Assembly (NCBI RefSeq): GCF_036017915.1
Contig: NZ_CP107929.1
Span: 868,001 to 932,000 of the forward strand
Direction of reading: 5' to 3'
Length of the DNA stretch: 64,000 nucleotides
DNA from: Micromonospora sp. NBC_00421
Lineage (GTDB): Bacteria; Actinomycetota; Actinomycetes; Mycobacteriales; Micromonosporaceae
This document shows positions 1 to 8,814 of the stretch, in pieces. A model generated the notes under the pieces. That model worked only from the letters and a program-made list of their open reading frames with translations, ran no database searches and was not told the origin of the DNA. The position numbers and the translations under genes are program-made. Numbering within the stretch: position 1 is the stretch's first letter; every line of letters begins with the position of its first letter.

Positions 1-86
1 CCGAGACCGTCGGTGACCAGCCATTCCCGGGTCGTCCCAGCGGCCAGTTCGCCGCAGACCCCCGGGCCGAAACCGAACTCGATCAA
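1..86 (-). CDS. Glycogen debranching enzyme, N-terminal fragment (cut by window edge)
   Basis: Only the first 28 codons are inside the window. They begin at a TTG codon at 86, seven bases after a perfect AGGAGG (94-99, minus strand). The peptide contains the pattern CGELAAGTTREWLVTDGLG, which resembles the conserved start of bacterial glycogen debranching enzymes and amylo-alpha-1,6-glucosidases (C-G-x-L-x-x-A-x-x-R-E-W-L-V-T-N-G-x-G-G). These enzymes remove alpha-1,6 branch points of glycogen in the cytoplasm. The gene diverges from the GH63-type glucosidase that starts 46 bp away, so both may serve storage-glucan turnover. The rest of the gene is needed to confirm the family. Confidence 0.7.
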   Translation of the reverse strand, partial: MIEFGFGPGVCGELAAGTTREWLVTDGL

Positions 87-131
87 CTTCTTTCCTCCTG
101 TGGCGGCGAGGTGTAACACGCCACGACGACA

Positions 132-2870
132 ATGGCCGCTGTGGTCAAGTACCCCGGCGGCGTCGAAAATGTGCAGGTGTTCACCGACAGATCGCCCTCC
201 GATGCCCCGTCCCCCGACGCCGAGCGGCTCCGGCTCGCCCAGGCAGAGGCCGGGGAGCAGGACTGGCGCGCATGGGGTCCCTATCTGTCCGAGCGGGCGT
301 GGGGGACGGTACGGGAGGACTACAGCGAGCACGGCACGGCGTGGGACTACTTCCCCCACGACCATGCGCGGTCCAGAGCCTACCGGTGGAACGAGGACGG
401 CATGGCGGGCGTCTGCGACGACCGGCAGACGTTCTGCTTCGCGCTGGCGCTGTGGAACGGGGTGGATCCGATCCTCAAGGAGCGGATGTTCGGCCTCGGC
501 GGTGACGGCGGCAACCACGGCGAGGACGCCAAGGACTACTGGTGGTACCTCGACAGCACGCCCACCCACTCCTGGATGCGCTGGCGTTACCACTACCCGC
601 AGGCCGCCTTCCCGTACGACGAACTGGTCGCCGTGAACGCCCTGCGTGGCCGGGACGAGAACGAGTACGAACTGGTCGACACCGGCATCTTCGACGACGA
701 CAGGTACTGGGCGGTCACCGTCGACTACGCCAAGGCGTCCCCGACCGACCTGTGCATCCTGGTCACCGTCGCCAACCGGGCCGACGAGGCGGCCACCCTG
801 CACGTGCTGCCCACGCTGTGGTTCCGCAACACCTGGGCCTGGGGTCCGCCCGGCGCGGACCGGGTGCCCCGGCTGGTCGGCGAGGGCGGCCGGCTGGTCG
901 GCGAGCACTGGGTGCTGGGGCAGATCCTGCTGGAGGGCGACGGTGAACCGACCCCGCTGCTCTGCGACAACGACACCAACGCCGAGCGGCTGTGGGGGCT
1001 GGCCGGTCGCTCGCCGTACCCGAAGGACGGGATCAACGACCACGTGGTGGCCGGCGCGGCCACCGTCAACCCGGACCGGGAGGGGACCAAGGGCGCCCTG
1101 CACTACGTGCTCGAGGTGCCGGCCGGCGGGCAGCGGCAGATCCGGCTGCGGCTGACCCGGACCGCCCCGCCGCCCGCGGCCGTCGCACCGCCCCTGGCGG
1201 AGCTGGGGGCGGGGTTCGACGCGGTGGTGTGGGCCCGCCGGGCCGAGGCGAACCGCTTCTTCGCCGGGGTGATCCCGGCGGCGGCCAGCGCCGACGAGGC
1301 GCTGGTGGCCCGGCAGGCCATCGCCGGGCTGATGTGGGGCAAGCAGTTCTACCACTTCGACGTCAAGCGGTGGCTGGAGGGCGACCCGGGCTCGACGCCG
1401 CCGGCCGGTCGCCGGCACGGGCGCAACAGCGCCTGGTGGCACATGACCAGCTTCGACGTCATCTCCATGCCGGACCCGTGGGAATATCCCTGGTACGCCG
1501 CCTGGGACCTGGCCTTCCACTGCGTCACCATCGCCCGGGTCGACCCGGGCTTCGCCAAGGCGCAGGTGCTGCTCCTGCTCCGTGAGTGGTACCTGCACCC
1601 CAACGGCCAGATCCCGGCGTACGAGTGGGCGTTCGGCGACGTGAACCCGCCGGTGCACGCCTGGGCGGCGCTGAAGGTGTTCGAGATCGACGGCGGGCGC
1701 GACCACGAGTTCCTGGCCCGGGTGATGCACAAGCTGCTGCTGAACTTCACCTGGTGGGTCAACCGCAAGGACACCGGCGGCAACAACCTGTTCGAGGGCG
1801 GCTTCCTCGGGCTGGACAACGTCGGCCCGTTCGACCGCTCGGCCGCGCTGCCGGTCGCCGGGGTGCTCGAACAGTCCGACGGCACCGGCTGGATGGCGAT
1901 GTACGCCCTCAACCTGCTCGACATGGCGATCGTGCTTGCCGAACACGACCGGGCGTACGTGGACACCGCGACGAAGTTCTTCGAGCACTTCGCGTACATC
2001 GCCGCGGCCGGCTACTCGCAGGGCCTGTGGGACGCCGAGGACGCGTTCTTCTACGACGTGCTGCGGCTCGCCGACGGCAGTCAGGTGCCGCTGAAGGTCC
2101 GCTCGGTGGTCGGCCTGCTGCCGTTGGCGGCCACCACCCGGCTCAGCGGCCGGACCCTGCAACGCCTGCCCGAGCTGGGTGCCCGGCTGCGCTGGTTCCT
2201 CACCCAACGCCCCGAGTACGCCGACGTGATCGGGGCCCGTCGGCTCGGCCCGGACGGCCGTCAGCAGCGGCTGCTGTCCATGGTCGGCCCGGAGCAGGTG
2301 GTCCGGCTGCTGGCCCGGATGCTCGACCCCGACGAGTTCCTCTCCGACTACGGCCTGCGGACGCTCAGCCGGGCGCACCTGGACAAGCCGTTCGCGGTCG
2401 ACCTCGGCGGGCAGGAGTTCTGCGTCGGCTACGAGCCGGCCGAGTCGACCAGCGGGTTGTTCGGCGGCAACTCCAACTGGCGCGGCCCGATCTGGATGCC
2501 GACGAACTTCCTGCTGATCAGCGCGCTGCGCGACTACGCCGCGTTCTTCGGCGACGACCTCCAGGTGGAGTACCCGACCCGGTCGGGGCACAAGTGCACC
2601 CTGGACGAGATCGCCGACGACCTCTCCGCCCGGTTGATCTCCCTGTTCACCCGGGACGGCTGGGGCCGCCGGCCGATCTACGGCGCGTGTCAGCTGTTCC
2701 AGACCCATCCCGACTGGCGGGACCTGATCGCCTTCCCCGAGTACTTCCACGGTGACAACGGCGCCGGGCTCGGGGCCTGGCACCAGACCGGATGGACCGC
2801 CCTGGTCGTCGACCTCATCCTGACCCTGCGCCGGGACAACCCGGATGTGCCGGGCGGGGCGGACCACTAG
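132..2870 (+). CDS. GH63/MGH1-like glycoside hydrolase (912 aa)
   Basis: This large cytoplasmic protein has no signal peptide. Its composition (aromatic-rich, with motifs such as YFPHDHARSRAYRW, LYWNG-like segments and GNSNWRGPIWMP) is typical of the (alpha/alpha)6-barrel family GH63/MGH1-like glucosidases, which hydrolyse alpha-glucosides or mannosylglycerate-type substrates. The C-terminal part (about residues 390-900) carries the barrel, including the GNSNWRGPIW segment near residue 785 that forms part of the active site in relatives. The start is uncertain: the ATG at 132 has no clear ribosome binding site, and GTG codons at 171 and 177 are possible. It lies 46 bp from a divergent glycogen debranching enzyme, which suggests alpha-glucan metabolism. 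Exact substrate unknown. Confidence 0.8.
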   Translation: MAAVVKYPGGVENVQVFTDRSPSDAPSPDAERLRLAQAEAGEQDWRAWGPYLSERAWGTVREDYSEHGTAWDYFPHDHARSRAYRWNEDGMAGVCDDRQTFCFALALWNGVDPILKERMFGLGGDGGNHGEDAKDYWWYLDSTPTHSWMRWRYHYPQAAFPYDELVAVNALRGRDENEYELVDTGIFDDDRYWAVTVDYAKASPTDLCILVTVANRADEAATLHVLPTLWFRNTWAWGPPGADRVPRLVGEGGRLVGEHWVLGQILLEGDGEPTPLLCDNDTNAERLWGLAGRSPYPKDGINDHVVAGAATVNPDREGTKGALHYVLEVPAGGQRQIRLRLTRTAPPPAAVAPPLAELGAGFDAVVWARRAEANRFFAGVIPAAASADEALVARQAIAGLMWGKQFYHFDVKRWLEGDPGSTPPAGRRHGRNSAWWHMTSFDVISMPDPWEYPWYAAWDLAFHCVTIARVDPGFAKAQVLLLLREWYLHPNGQIPAYEWAFGDVNPPVHAWAALKVFEIDGGRDHEFLARVMHKLLLNFTWWVNRKDTGGNNLFEGGFLGLDNVGPFDRSAALPVAGVLEQSDGTGWMAMYALNLLDMAIVLAEHDRAYVDTATKFFEHFAYIAAAGYSQGLWDAEDAFFYDVLRLADGSQVPLKVRSVVGLLPLAATTRLSGRTLQRLPELGARLRWFLTQRPEYADVIGARRLGPDGRQQRLLSMVGPEQVVRLLARMLDPDEFLSDYGLRTLSRAHLDKPFAVDLGGQEFCVGYEPAESTSGLFGGNSNWRGPIWMPTNFLLISALRDYAAFFGDDLQVEYPTRSGHKCTLDEIADDLSARLISLFTRDGWGRRPIYGACQLFQTHPDWRDLIAFPEYFHGDNGAGLGAWHQTGWTALVVDLILTLRRDNPDVPGGADH

Positions 2871-2923
2871 CGTGTCCGGGACGCCGCCGGCCGGGCGGGG
2901 CGACCCTTCGGGAGGGAACCGGG

Positions 2924-3622
2924 ATGCGTACGGGTGGGACCGCGAAGACGTTGGTCTTCGACGCCGACGACACGCTGTGGGAGAACAACGTCCTGTTCGA
3001 GCGGGTGATCGACGACTTCCTGGACTGGCTCGACCACCCGACCCTCGACCGGGTCCAGATCCGTGGGGTGCTCGACGACATCGAGCGGGCCAACGCGGTG
3101 GCGCACGGCTACGGCAGCAAGGTCTTCCTGCGTAGCCTCGGCGAATGCCTCGTCCGGCTGCGCGAGCGGCCGGTCACCGCGCGGGAGCGGCAGGAGATCG
3201 ACGGGTTGGCCACCGCACTGGTCAACCACCAGGTCGAGCTGATGCCCGGGGTCGCCGACACCCTCGACGCCCTGGCCACCCGCTACGACCTGCTGCTGCT
3301 GACCAAGGGGGACCAGGAGGAGCAGCAGCGCAAGCTGGACGCCTGCGGCCTGCTGCACCACTTCACCGCGGCGCACGTCGTGGCGGAGAAGAACACCGAG
3401 ACCTACCGGTGGCTGGCCCGGGAACACGGGTTCGCCCCGGCCGACGCCTGGATGATCGGCAACTCCCCGAAGTCGGACATCCTGCCGGCGCGGGCGGCCG
3501 GCATGCGGGCGGTGTTCATCCCCAACGAGAACACCTGGGTCCTGGAGGACGACGACCTCGACCCGGCCGATGCCGGGGTGGTCCGGCTGGCGGCTTTCCC
3601 GGACCTGCTTGCCCACTTCTGA
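2924..3622 (+). CDS. HAD-superfamily hydrolase (232 aa)
   Basis: The protein has all HAD phosphatase motifs: motif I FDADDTLWENN at the N-terminus (nucleophile first Asp, acid/base second Asp), motif II in LLLLTKG, a conserved lysine in VVAEKN, and motif IV GNSPKSDILPA. The cap domain lies between motif I and motif II (about residues 20-100). The ATG at 2924 follows GGAGGG at 2911-2916. It begins 53 bp after the glucosidase and may be cotranscribed. Phosphomonoesterase activity on a small metabolite is expected; the substrate cannot be told from sequence. Confidence 0.85.
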   Translation: MRTGGTAKTLVFDADDTLWENNVLFERVIDDFLDWLDHPTLDRVQIRGVLDDIERANAVAHGYGSKVFLRSLGECLVRLRERPVTARERQEIDGLATALVNHQVELMPGVADTLDALATRYDLLLLTKGDQEEQQRKLDACGLLHHFTAAHVVAEKNTETYRWLAREHGFAPADAWMIGNSPKSDILPARAAGMRAVFIPNENTWVLEDDDLDPADAGVVRLAAFPDLLAHF

Positions 3623-3649
3623 GGGTGTCGGGGCGGTAACGTACGGTGC

Positions 3650-4444
3650 GTGCCGCTGACTTTCCCCTCCCACCTGGCTCCGGTGCTGCCGTTGAAGTTG
3701 TGGCGACCGCACTGGTTCGACGGGGTGGCGCTCTGCACCGGGGCTGTGGCGCCCGACGTCGCTTACCTGGTCAGTGGCACCCGGTTCGAGATGGGCGCGC
3801 GGGTACACACCCTGGGTGGTGCGCTGTGGTGGGGCCTGCCGGTGGCGCTGGCCTACGCCTGGTTGGTCCGCCGGGTGGTGGCCGGGGTCGCGGTGCACCT
3901 GCCCGGCGGTCGGCTCTTCGGCTGGCCCGGGTATGCGGCGCTCGGCGGCGTCCGGCACCCCTGGCAGGTCACCGTCTGTTCGGCGCTGATCGGCGTGGTG
4001 AGCCACGTCGTCCTGGACCGGGTGACCCACAGCGCGTGGTGGGCGTACGCCCTGGGGGTGGACCCCGGCACGGTCAGGGTCGCCGGTCTGGACTGGCCGC
4101 TGCTGGCCAATCTGACCAGCAGCCTGGCCTGCGGGGCGCTGGTGTGCGTGTTGGCGGTCCGGGCCGCCCGTCGCGGGCAGCTCTTCCCCGACGTGCCGGC
4201 AGCCGCGCCACCGGACCGTCCGGGGGTGTTCCGGGCGGTGGCCCTGGCGGTCGTCGCGCTCGGGATGCCGGTGCTGCCGGTGCTGCCCGCCGCCACCGCA
4301 CCCGCCCCCTACGGCGTGCGACTGCTGCACCTGATGGCGCTGGGGACGATCCTCGGTGCCTGGGCGGCGGGACGTCGTTCCGCCGGGCCCGCGGTCGTGC
4401 CGACGACCACCCGCCTCGACGAGAAGCAGCGTCAGCCCGGCTGA
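3650..4444 (+). CDS. DUF4184-family integral membrane protein (264 aa)
   Basis: A GTG-started protein opening with MPLTFPSHLAPVLPLKLW, the hallmark of DUF4184 proteins (PFTxxHPAxVLPL-like start). At least five hydrophobic segments are visible, for example WWGLPVALAYAWLV near residue 65 and VFRAVALAVVALGMPVLPVL near residue 195. A conserved histidine in VVSHVVLDRVTH resembles a metal-site motif of membrane hydrolases of this class. Function is unknown. It starts 27 bp after the HAD hydrolase and could share its transcript. Confidence 0.75.
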   Translation: MPLTFPSHLAPVLPLKLWRPHWFDGVALCTGAVAPDVAYLVSGTRFEMGARVHTLGGALWWGLPVALAYAWLVRRVVAGVAVHLPGGRLFGWPGYAALGGVRHPWQVTVCSALIGVVSHVVLDRVTHSAWWAYALGVDPGTVRVAGLDWPLLANLTSSLACGALVCVLAVRAARRGQLFPDVPAAAPPDRPGVFRAVALAVVALGMPVLPVLPAATAPAPYGVRLLHLMALGTILGAWAAGRRSAGPAVVPTTTRLDEKQRQPG

Positions 4445-4870
4445 CCGTGTCACGCCGAGATGCCGCAATTCCACCCCTGCGGGAATCACCTCCACGGCAC
4501 CGCCGAGCTGCTTGCCCGGCCACCCGACGGGTGCCTAACCTGGGCCGGCGTTCCGGACCATTCGGGGTGGTCGGGAACGCACCGAAGTCCGGCGCCGGGG
4601 CACAGTGGAGCTGAGTGCAGGCGGCCTGGTCCGCGTGTCGGGCCGACGTGGGCGGCCTGCCCCGCCCATCGTGCCCGCACCGGCGAGCACCGTTGCCGGG
4701 CCGGACGGCCGGCGGTCAGGGACGGGGAGTTGCGGACCCGGCCCTGACCCGCCGGCACCGCCCGCCGGTGCTGACCCGCCGGCACCGCCCCGAGCTGCCG
4801 GCGTCGGTCGTCGGGCACCGCCCCGAGCTGCGGGCGTCAGCCGTCGGGGCGCGACGTCGATCCGTCGGCC
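4445..4870. other. Gene-free region with a hairpin and short direct repeats
   Basis: No coding sequence is supported here. It holds a hairpin at 4550-4578 and degenerate direct repeats between about 4743 and 4850 (units of the kind GACCCGCCGGCACCGCC and CACCGCCCCGAGCTGC, each about twice). The repeats have no obvious function. Confidence 0.5.
4550..4578 (+). terminator. Hairpin, probable terminator after the DUF4184 gene
   Basis: Arms GTTCC-g-GACC and GGTC-g-GGAAC pair over nine positions with one symmetric G/G mismatch and a 9-nt loop. There is no U-tract, as is usual in high-GC actinobacteria. It lies about 105 bp past the DUF4184 stop codon. Confidence 0.45.
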
Positions 4871-4903
4871 TTGGGGAGCCGGGGAGTCGTCAGTGATGCG
4901 ATC

Positions 4904-5605
4904 ATGTCAGCGATGGAGACGACACCTGCCGGGGCGGCATCGGCGACGGGCCGTGGGCGGCCGGTCCCGCCGCCCAACCGGGCCTCCCGGCTGACCACCC
5001 TGCCGGCCGCGACCCGTCAGGTCGTCATCGTCACCGGTGCCGGCTACTCCACCACCTACGCCACCCTGGAGACGTTCCACCAGGCAGGCGGGCACTGGGT
5101 GCCGGTGTCGGCTCCGCTGCCCGCCCGGGTGGGCGCGAAGGGCTTCAGCGACAACCACGCCGAGGGGGTGTCGACCACCCCCACCGGGGTCTACTCGTTC
5201 GGCCCCACCATGTACGGCATCGCCGTCGATCCCGGCGTGCGCTTCCCCTACCACCGGGTGGTCGCCGACGACTGGTGGAACGAGAACCCGAACTCGGCCG
5301 CCTACAACACCTTCCAGCACAGCACCACCAACCCGGGCGGGTACAGCGAGGCGCTCTGGCGGGAGGTGCCCGCGTACACCCACTTCGCGGTGATCACCTA
5401 CAACATGCCGCCGAACGTGCCCAGGCCGGTGCCGAACGCCGGCAGCGGGATCTTCCTGCACGAGTTCAGCACCGCGACCGGGGGCCCGACCGCCGGCTGT
5501 GTCAGCCTGTCGCACGCCGACCTGGTGGCCGTACTGCGCTGGCTGGATCCGAAGCACTCACCGCGCATCGTGATCTGCCCGGCGCAGAACCTCGGCCGGT
5601 ACTGA
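4904..5605 (+). CDS. L,D-transpeptidase/YkuD-like catalytic domain protein (233 aa)
   Basis: The C-terminal half contains FLHEFSTATGG followed by PTAGCVSLSHADLVAVL. This matches the His...(S/T)xGC(V/I)xL signature of YkuD L,D-transpeptidases, in which the cysteine attacks the donor peptide to make 3-3 peptidoglycan cross-links. An upstream HxxxTTPTGVYSF segment also fits the family. No convincing signal peptide follows any of the possible starts (ATG at 4871, 4904 or 4913), so the protein may be exported by another route or the start may lie elsewhere. The middle start is chosen tentatively. Confidence 0.7.
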   Translation: MSAMETTPAGAASATGRGRPVPPPNRASRLTTLPAATRQVVIVTGAGYSTTYATLETFHQAGGHWVPVSAPLPARVGAKGFSDNHAEGVSTTPTGVYSFGPTMYGIAVDPGVRFPYHRVVADDWWNENPNSAAYNTFQHSTTNPGGYSEALWREVPAYTHFAVITYNMPPNVPRPVPNAGSGIFLHEFSTATGGPTAGCVSLSHADLVAVLRWLDPKHSPRIVICPAQNLGRY

Positions 5606-5615
5606 GCTGGCGGGG

Positions 5616-5891
5616 TCAGGAGACCTCGTCGCGGACGATGGCCACCGCCACCCGGCAGAACTCGTCCATGTCGGGCCGGAAGCCGGCGGCGATGTCCGGG
5701 TGCAGCCCGGACCGGGTCTCCTCGAGCAGCCGCTGACAGACCTGCTCGACCGGTTCGCCCGCGTAGCTGGCCCGCACCCGGTCGGTGGCCGCCTGGAGAG
5801 CCGAGGTGAGCTGGTCCTCCAGTGGGCCGCGCAGCTTCTGCTGCACCGGGTCGAGCCCTCTCGGGTCGAGCGTGACATGTGGCTCCGACAT
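5616..5891 (-). CDS. Hypothetical protein (91 aa)
   Basis: A small acidic, helix-rich protein starting at the ATG at 5891 behind a GGGAG ribosome binding site. It is predicted cytoplasmic with no membrane segment. No family is recognised. It lies 47 bp downstream of the RusA-like gene on the same strand and is probably cotranscribed with it; both could form a small unit of unknown role. Confidence 0.7.
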   Translation of the reverse strand: MSEPHVTLDPRGLDPVQQKLRGPLEDQLTSALQAATDRVRASYAGEPVEQVCQRLLEETRSGLHPDIAAGFRPDMDEFCRVAVAIVRDEVS

Positions 5892-5938
5892 CGGCGCTCC
5901 CTTCGTCGGCGTCCGCGGTACCCCACCGCGGACGTCGG

Positions 5939-6373
5939 TCAAACCACGGTTGGCGCGGCGGCCACCCGGACCTGGTACGAGAAGTCCTCCGCCGGCTTCT
6001 CCAGATACGACAGCCGGCGGATCTGCCGGTCGTCGGTGTAGAGGGCGACGTCGACCAGGACCCCGAGATGGGCCAGCCCGATGTTCGCCACCCGCTTCTT
6101 GTCCTGAAGCACCGCGCACACCCCGCCGAGCAGGGTGCTGGCGTCGGACGTGCGGTGCCCGGGTGGGCAGCGCAGGATCAGGTCGACCTCGATCGGCCCG
6201 GCCAACGGCGTCCAGCCGGTCTGCTGGGCCGCGGCGCAGGCCGCTTCGAGCAGGGCGCGTACCCTCGTCGCCTGCCGATGGCCGGCGGCGAAGATGGACA
6301 GCGCCTCGGTCTTGACCGGTGGCAGGCCGCTCACCTCGAACGTCAGGGCGAGAGCGCGGGTGTCCTGCACCAC
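5939..6373 (-). CDS. RusA-like small protein (144 aa)
   Basis: The start is GTG at 6373, seven bases after GAGGAG. The layout resembles RusA-type Holliday junction resolvases: an N-terminal F-x-V-x-G-x-P-x-x-K strand, GPIEVDLIL in the middle, a leucine/glycine-rich helix near TLLGGVCAVLQDKK, and YTDDRQIRRLSY near the C-terminus, comparable to the DDxQI motif of RusA. One of the usual aspartates appears changed to SDAS, so catalytic activity is doubtful. The family assignment is from pattern only. It is followed by a 91-aa hypothetical gene. Confidence 0.5.
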   Translation of the reverse strand: MVQDTRALALTFEVSGLPPVKTEALSIFAAGHRQATRVRALLEAACAAAQQTGWTPLAGPIEVDLILRCPPGHRTSDASTLLGGVCAVLQDKKRVANIGLAHLGVLVDVALYTDDRQIRRLSYLEKPAEDFSYQVRVAAAPTVV

Positions 6374-6540
6374 GGAGCACCTCCTCGTTGAGGATGATCC
6401 TGCCCAAGCGGTGGGCGCGCAGCGGTGAGTTCGCCGGAGAACCCACCGAACGGGCAGGCTGATGTCGGCCGGAGGCGTATCGACTACGACGGCGACGCGC
6501 CGGCTGTGGAGTGAGTGCATCAACGCTAGTGCAAGAGGCA

Positions 6541-7074
6541 CACGCTGGGTAGCCCGTCGCGCCCGCCGACCGGACAGTCATGGTCAGCCGACGGACCCCA
6601 CGGTGCCCGCCGGGGCGCGGGGCGTCGGGCGGTGAGGGGTGCGGGCGGTGATGGGGTGCGGTGATGGGGTGCGGGCGGTGGAGCCTCAAGATCAGATTGC
6701 CATTCGATGTACTTTCCCGGGCGTGTCGTCTCTATTTCGGCAATCCGATCATGGGGCGGGGCTTTGCATACCGACGACGTGGGGCATGGGGCGGTCAGCC
6801 AAGGCCGCAGCGGCAGGTCGACGGTCATCTGCGGTGTGGGCACCCCGACCAGCAGTCGCGTCGGGCGTGCGACTCCGGGTCGAGACGTACGTGCGGGCGA
6901 CACCTGCCGGCGGCACGCTGACGGCCGAGGCGATTGACGCCCCGATCGCCTCCGTGTCGCTGTCCCGAGATTGCGCTCTTGCTGAGCGCCGCCGCTGCCG
7001 AGTAGAGCCTCGTTGATCATCGACGACCGTCGTCCTGCGCGACGGGCCGGAGCGGGGGTGAGAGGCGGCCGGGG
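6541..7074. other. Gene-free region containing palindromic element A
   Basis: No coding sequence is supported over about 530 bp. It holds direct repeats of the type GGTGATGGGGTGCG near 6647-6682 and a 61-bp imperfect palindrome at 6690-6750 (described separately). Confidence 0.5.
6690..6750. repeat. Small palindromic element, copy A
   Basis: Terminal arms GATCAGATTGCC and GGCAATCCGATC pair at 11 of 12 positions around a 37-nt centre containing GGCGTGTCGT. The centre and right flank (about 6719-6755) align with a second element at 33438-33504. Both share GGCGTGTCGT and CCGATCATGGG at the same spacing, while the inner stem bases differ but still pair. This looks like a dispersed non-autonomous or REP-like element. 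Confidence 0.55.
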
Positions 7075-7113
7075 CCGGCCAGGCTCCCCGGCTGCGCGGT
7101 GGAGCCTGGCCGG
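7075..7113 (-). terminator. Terminator hairpin after the DUF397 gene
   Basis: A perfect 13-bp inverted repeat (CCGGCCAGGCTCC with GGAGCCTGGCCGG, 13-nt loop) begins ten bases after the DUF397 stop codon. It is strong enough to end transcription without a U-tract. Confidence 0.65.
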
Positions 7114-7122
7114 TGAGCCGCG

Positions 7123-7311
7123 TCAGTGCTGCTTGGCGTAGCCGACGAACGCGGTCCAGGCCGTACGGTCGAAGTGGAGGGTGCCGCCCTCGCGGTCCTT
7201 GGTGTCGCGCACCAGCACCCGGCCGGGCAGGTTGTCGGCGACCTCGACGCAGGCTCCGCCGTTGCCGCCGGACCTGGTCGACTTCCGCCACTGCGGGGTC
7301 ATCATGTCCAT
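7123..7311 (-). CDS. DUF397 domain protein (62 aa)
   Basis: The sequence shows the DUF397 signature: WRKSTRSGGNGGACVEVA near the N-terminus, then VLVRDTKDREGGTLHFDRTAW. These small actinobacterial proteins nearly always pair with an XRE/DUF5753 regulator and are thought to act as its partner or antagonist (BldB/WhiJ-like pairs of Streptomyces). The ATG at 7311 overlaps the end of the upstream regulator gene, so translation is probably coupled. An alternative start is the ATG at 7305. Confidence 0.85.
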   Translation of the reverse strand: MDMMTPQWRKSTRSGGNGGACVEVADNLPGRVLVRDTKDREGGTLHFDRTAWTAFVGYAKQH

Positions 7312-8099
7312 GACTTCGCCACTTCCTTGATCAGCTCGATTGACTGCCGGCGGGGGAGCGCCTCGTTCCGCACGATCTCCCACGTCCTGGCCAGACTAGC
7401 AACGGCGGGCGTCGCATCGACGATCTGTGCGGTGAGCTGGTTGTCCGCATAGGTCACCCGTTCGCCGTCGGGCATCTCGGCGATGATGAACTGCCCGGCC
7501 AGCCCCAGGTACATGCCGGCATCGGTCGGCACGATGTGCACCTGGATGTGCTCCTCGGCGGTCAACCGGGCCAGGTGCTCACACTGCTCGATCATCAGCC
7601 CCGGCTGGTCGAGCACCGGCCGGCGGAGCACCGCCTCGTCGATCACGCAGATGAGCTGCGGTGGGCGCTCGCGCCGCAGGATCGCCTGCCGTTCGAGCCG
7701 GGACGCCACGATCCGGTCCACGTCCTCCGAGGCGAACCGGCCGCCGGCCAGCGTCGCGCGGGCGTACCGCTCGGTCTGCAACAGGCCCGGCACGTACGCC
7801 AGCTCGAACCAGCGCAGGGTGGTCGCCTCCCGCTCGAACTCGATCCACTCCCGGAGCCAGGCGGGCTCGGCGTCGAGCCGGCCCAACCGCTCCAGCATCC
7901 GCAGGAAACGCCCACCGGTCTGGTGGTGGCCGTCGACCGCCTTCATGAACTCCTTGGTGGGTGCCCGGCCACCGGTCTCCACCGAGCTGACGTGCGACCC
8001 CGAGTAGCCGATGCCCTTGCCGAAGTCGTCCTGGCTGAGCGCGAGCGCCGCCCGGAACAGGCGTAACTCCTCCAACACATAGTCGGTAGCTGTCCCCAT
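7302..8099 (-). CDS. XRE-family regulator with DUF5753 (265 aa)
   Basis: An N-terminal helix-turn-helix (about residues 10-65; ALALSQDDFGKGIGYSGSHV then SSVETGGRAPT) is followed by a DUF5753 domain (about 80-260), with the typical FELAYVPGLLQTERYARATL and PDGERVTYADNQ segments. These WhiJ-like cytoplasmic regulators control development or secondary metabolism in actinomycetes. The ATG at 8099 follows GGGGG; a GTG at 8153 would add 18 non-conserved residues. Its end overlaps the DUF397 partner gene by 10 bp. Confidence 0.85.
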   Translation of the reverse strand: MGTATDYVLEELRLFRAALALSQDDFGKGIGYSGSHVSSVETGGRAPTKEFMKAVDGHHQTGGRFLRMLERLGRLDAEPAWLREWIEFEREATTLRWFELAYVPGLLQTERYARATLAGGRFASEDVDRIVASRLERQAILRRERPPQLICVIDEAVLRRPVLDQPGLMIEQCEHLARLTAEEHIQVHIVPTDAGMYLGLAGQFIIAEMPDGERVTYADNQLTAQIVDATPAVASLARTWEIVRNEALPRRQSIELIKEVAKSWT

Positions 8100-8411
8100 C
8101 ACACCCCCAGTCTCTGCCCACCGTGGACCGGCGGGTCTGTCGTGGTCGCTCACCCGCCCTGCTGAGCTGCGCAGATGACGTGAGCGTGTATCGACAGTAG
8201 TGGTCCGATCAGCAGACTGTCACCCGTGGCGGGCCCGCTGGCAGCCGGGGAGGGCGGCAGCGGGCCCTGCCGGGGCCGCTCCCGATCCCCCGTGCGGGAG
8301 CGGCCCCTTCCAGTCCCCAGATCGGTGTGGTGACGCGGATGGTCGGCCCCGGGTCGAGACGACCGGGGTCGACCCCGCCGAACGCGCCCATGATTCGAGG
8401 AGGTGGCGGTG

Positions 8412-8666
8412 ATGGTGGTCCGACCGCCTGTCCCGCACGTCGCGATGCGCCCGCTGTGGCGGTGCCGCAACTGTGGCCGGGAGTGGCCCTGCCAGCCGGC
8501 CAAGCTCGCCCTGCTCACCGAGTACCGCAAGGACCGCACCGGGCTGCTCGTCTACCTCGGCACCCTGATGTACGAGGCGACGAACCAGCTCAGCCAACTG
8601 CACCCGGAACACCCACCGGCCCGGATGACCGAACGCTTCCTGTCCTGGGCGAGAGCCCGCGCCTGA
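8412..8666 (+). CDS. Small CxxC protein, actinobacterial hypothetical (84 aa)
   Basis: A GAGGAGG ribosome binding site precedes the ATG at 8412. The protein has a possible zinc or redox motif (CRNCGREWPC) and a helical C-terminal half (LLTEYRKDRTGLLVYLGTLM). Similar short proteins are common beside DUF5753 regulators in Micromonospora-type genomes, sometimes labelled flavin reductase without support. It diverges from the XRE regulator and may be its target. Function unknown. Confidence 0.7.
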   Translation: MVVRPPVPHVAMRPLWRCRNCGREWPCQPAKLALLTEYRKDRTGLLVYLGTLMYEATNQLSQLHPEHPPARMTERFLSWARARA

Positions 8667-8814
8667 ACCGGGCACCCGGCCTGAACCGGGTGCGCCCGCT
8701 CCTGAACGGGTGCGTGTCAGCCTGAACGGTGCGCATCGGCCTTGACGGTGCGCGTCAGTCTCAACGGTGCGCGTCGGCCTGAATGGTGCGCGTCGGCCTG
8801 ACGGTGTGCGTCGG
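8662..8814 (+). repeat. Degenerate tandem repeat, about eight 18-21-nt units
   Basis: The unit is close to CCTGAACGGTGCGCGTCGG and is repeated about eight times with drift (CCTGAACC, CCTTGACG, TCTCAACG and CCTGAATG variants). The first unit supplies the stop codon of the preceding small gene. No coding use is seen. Confidence 0.65.
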
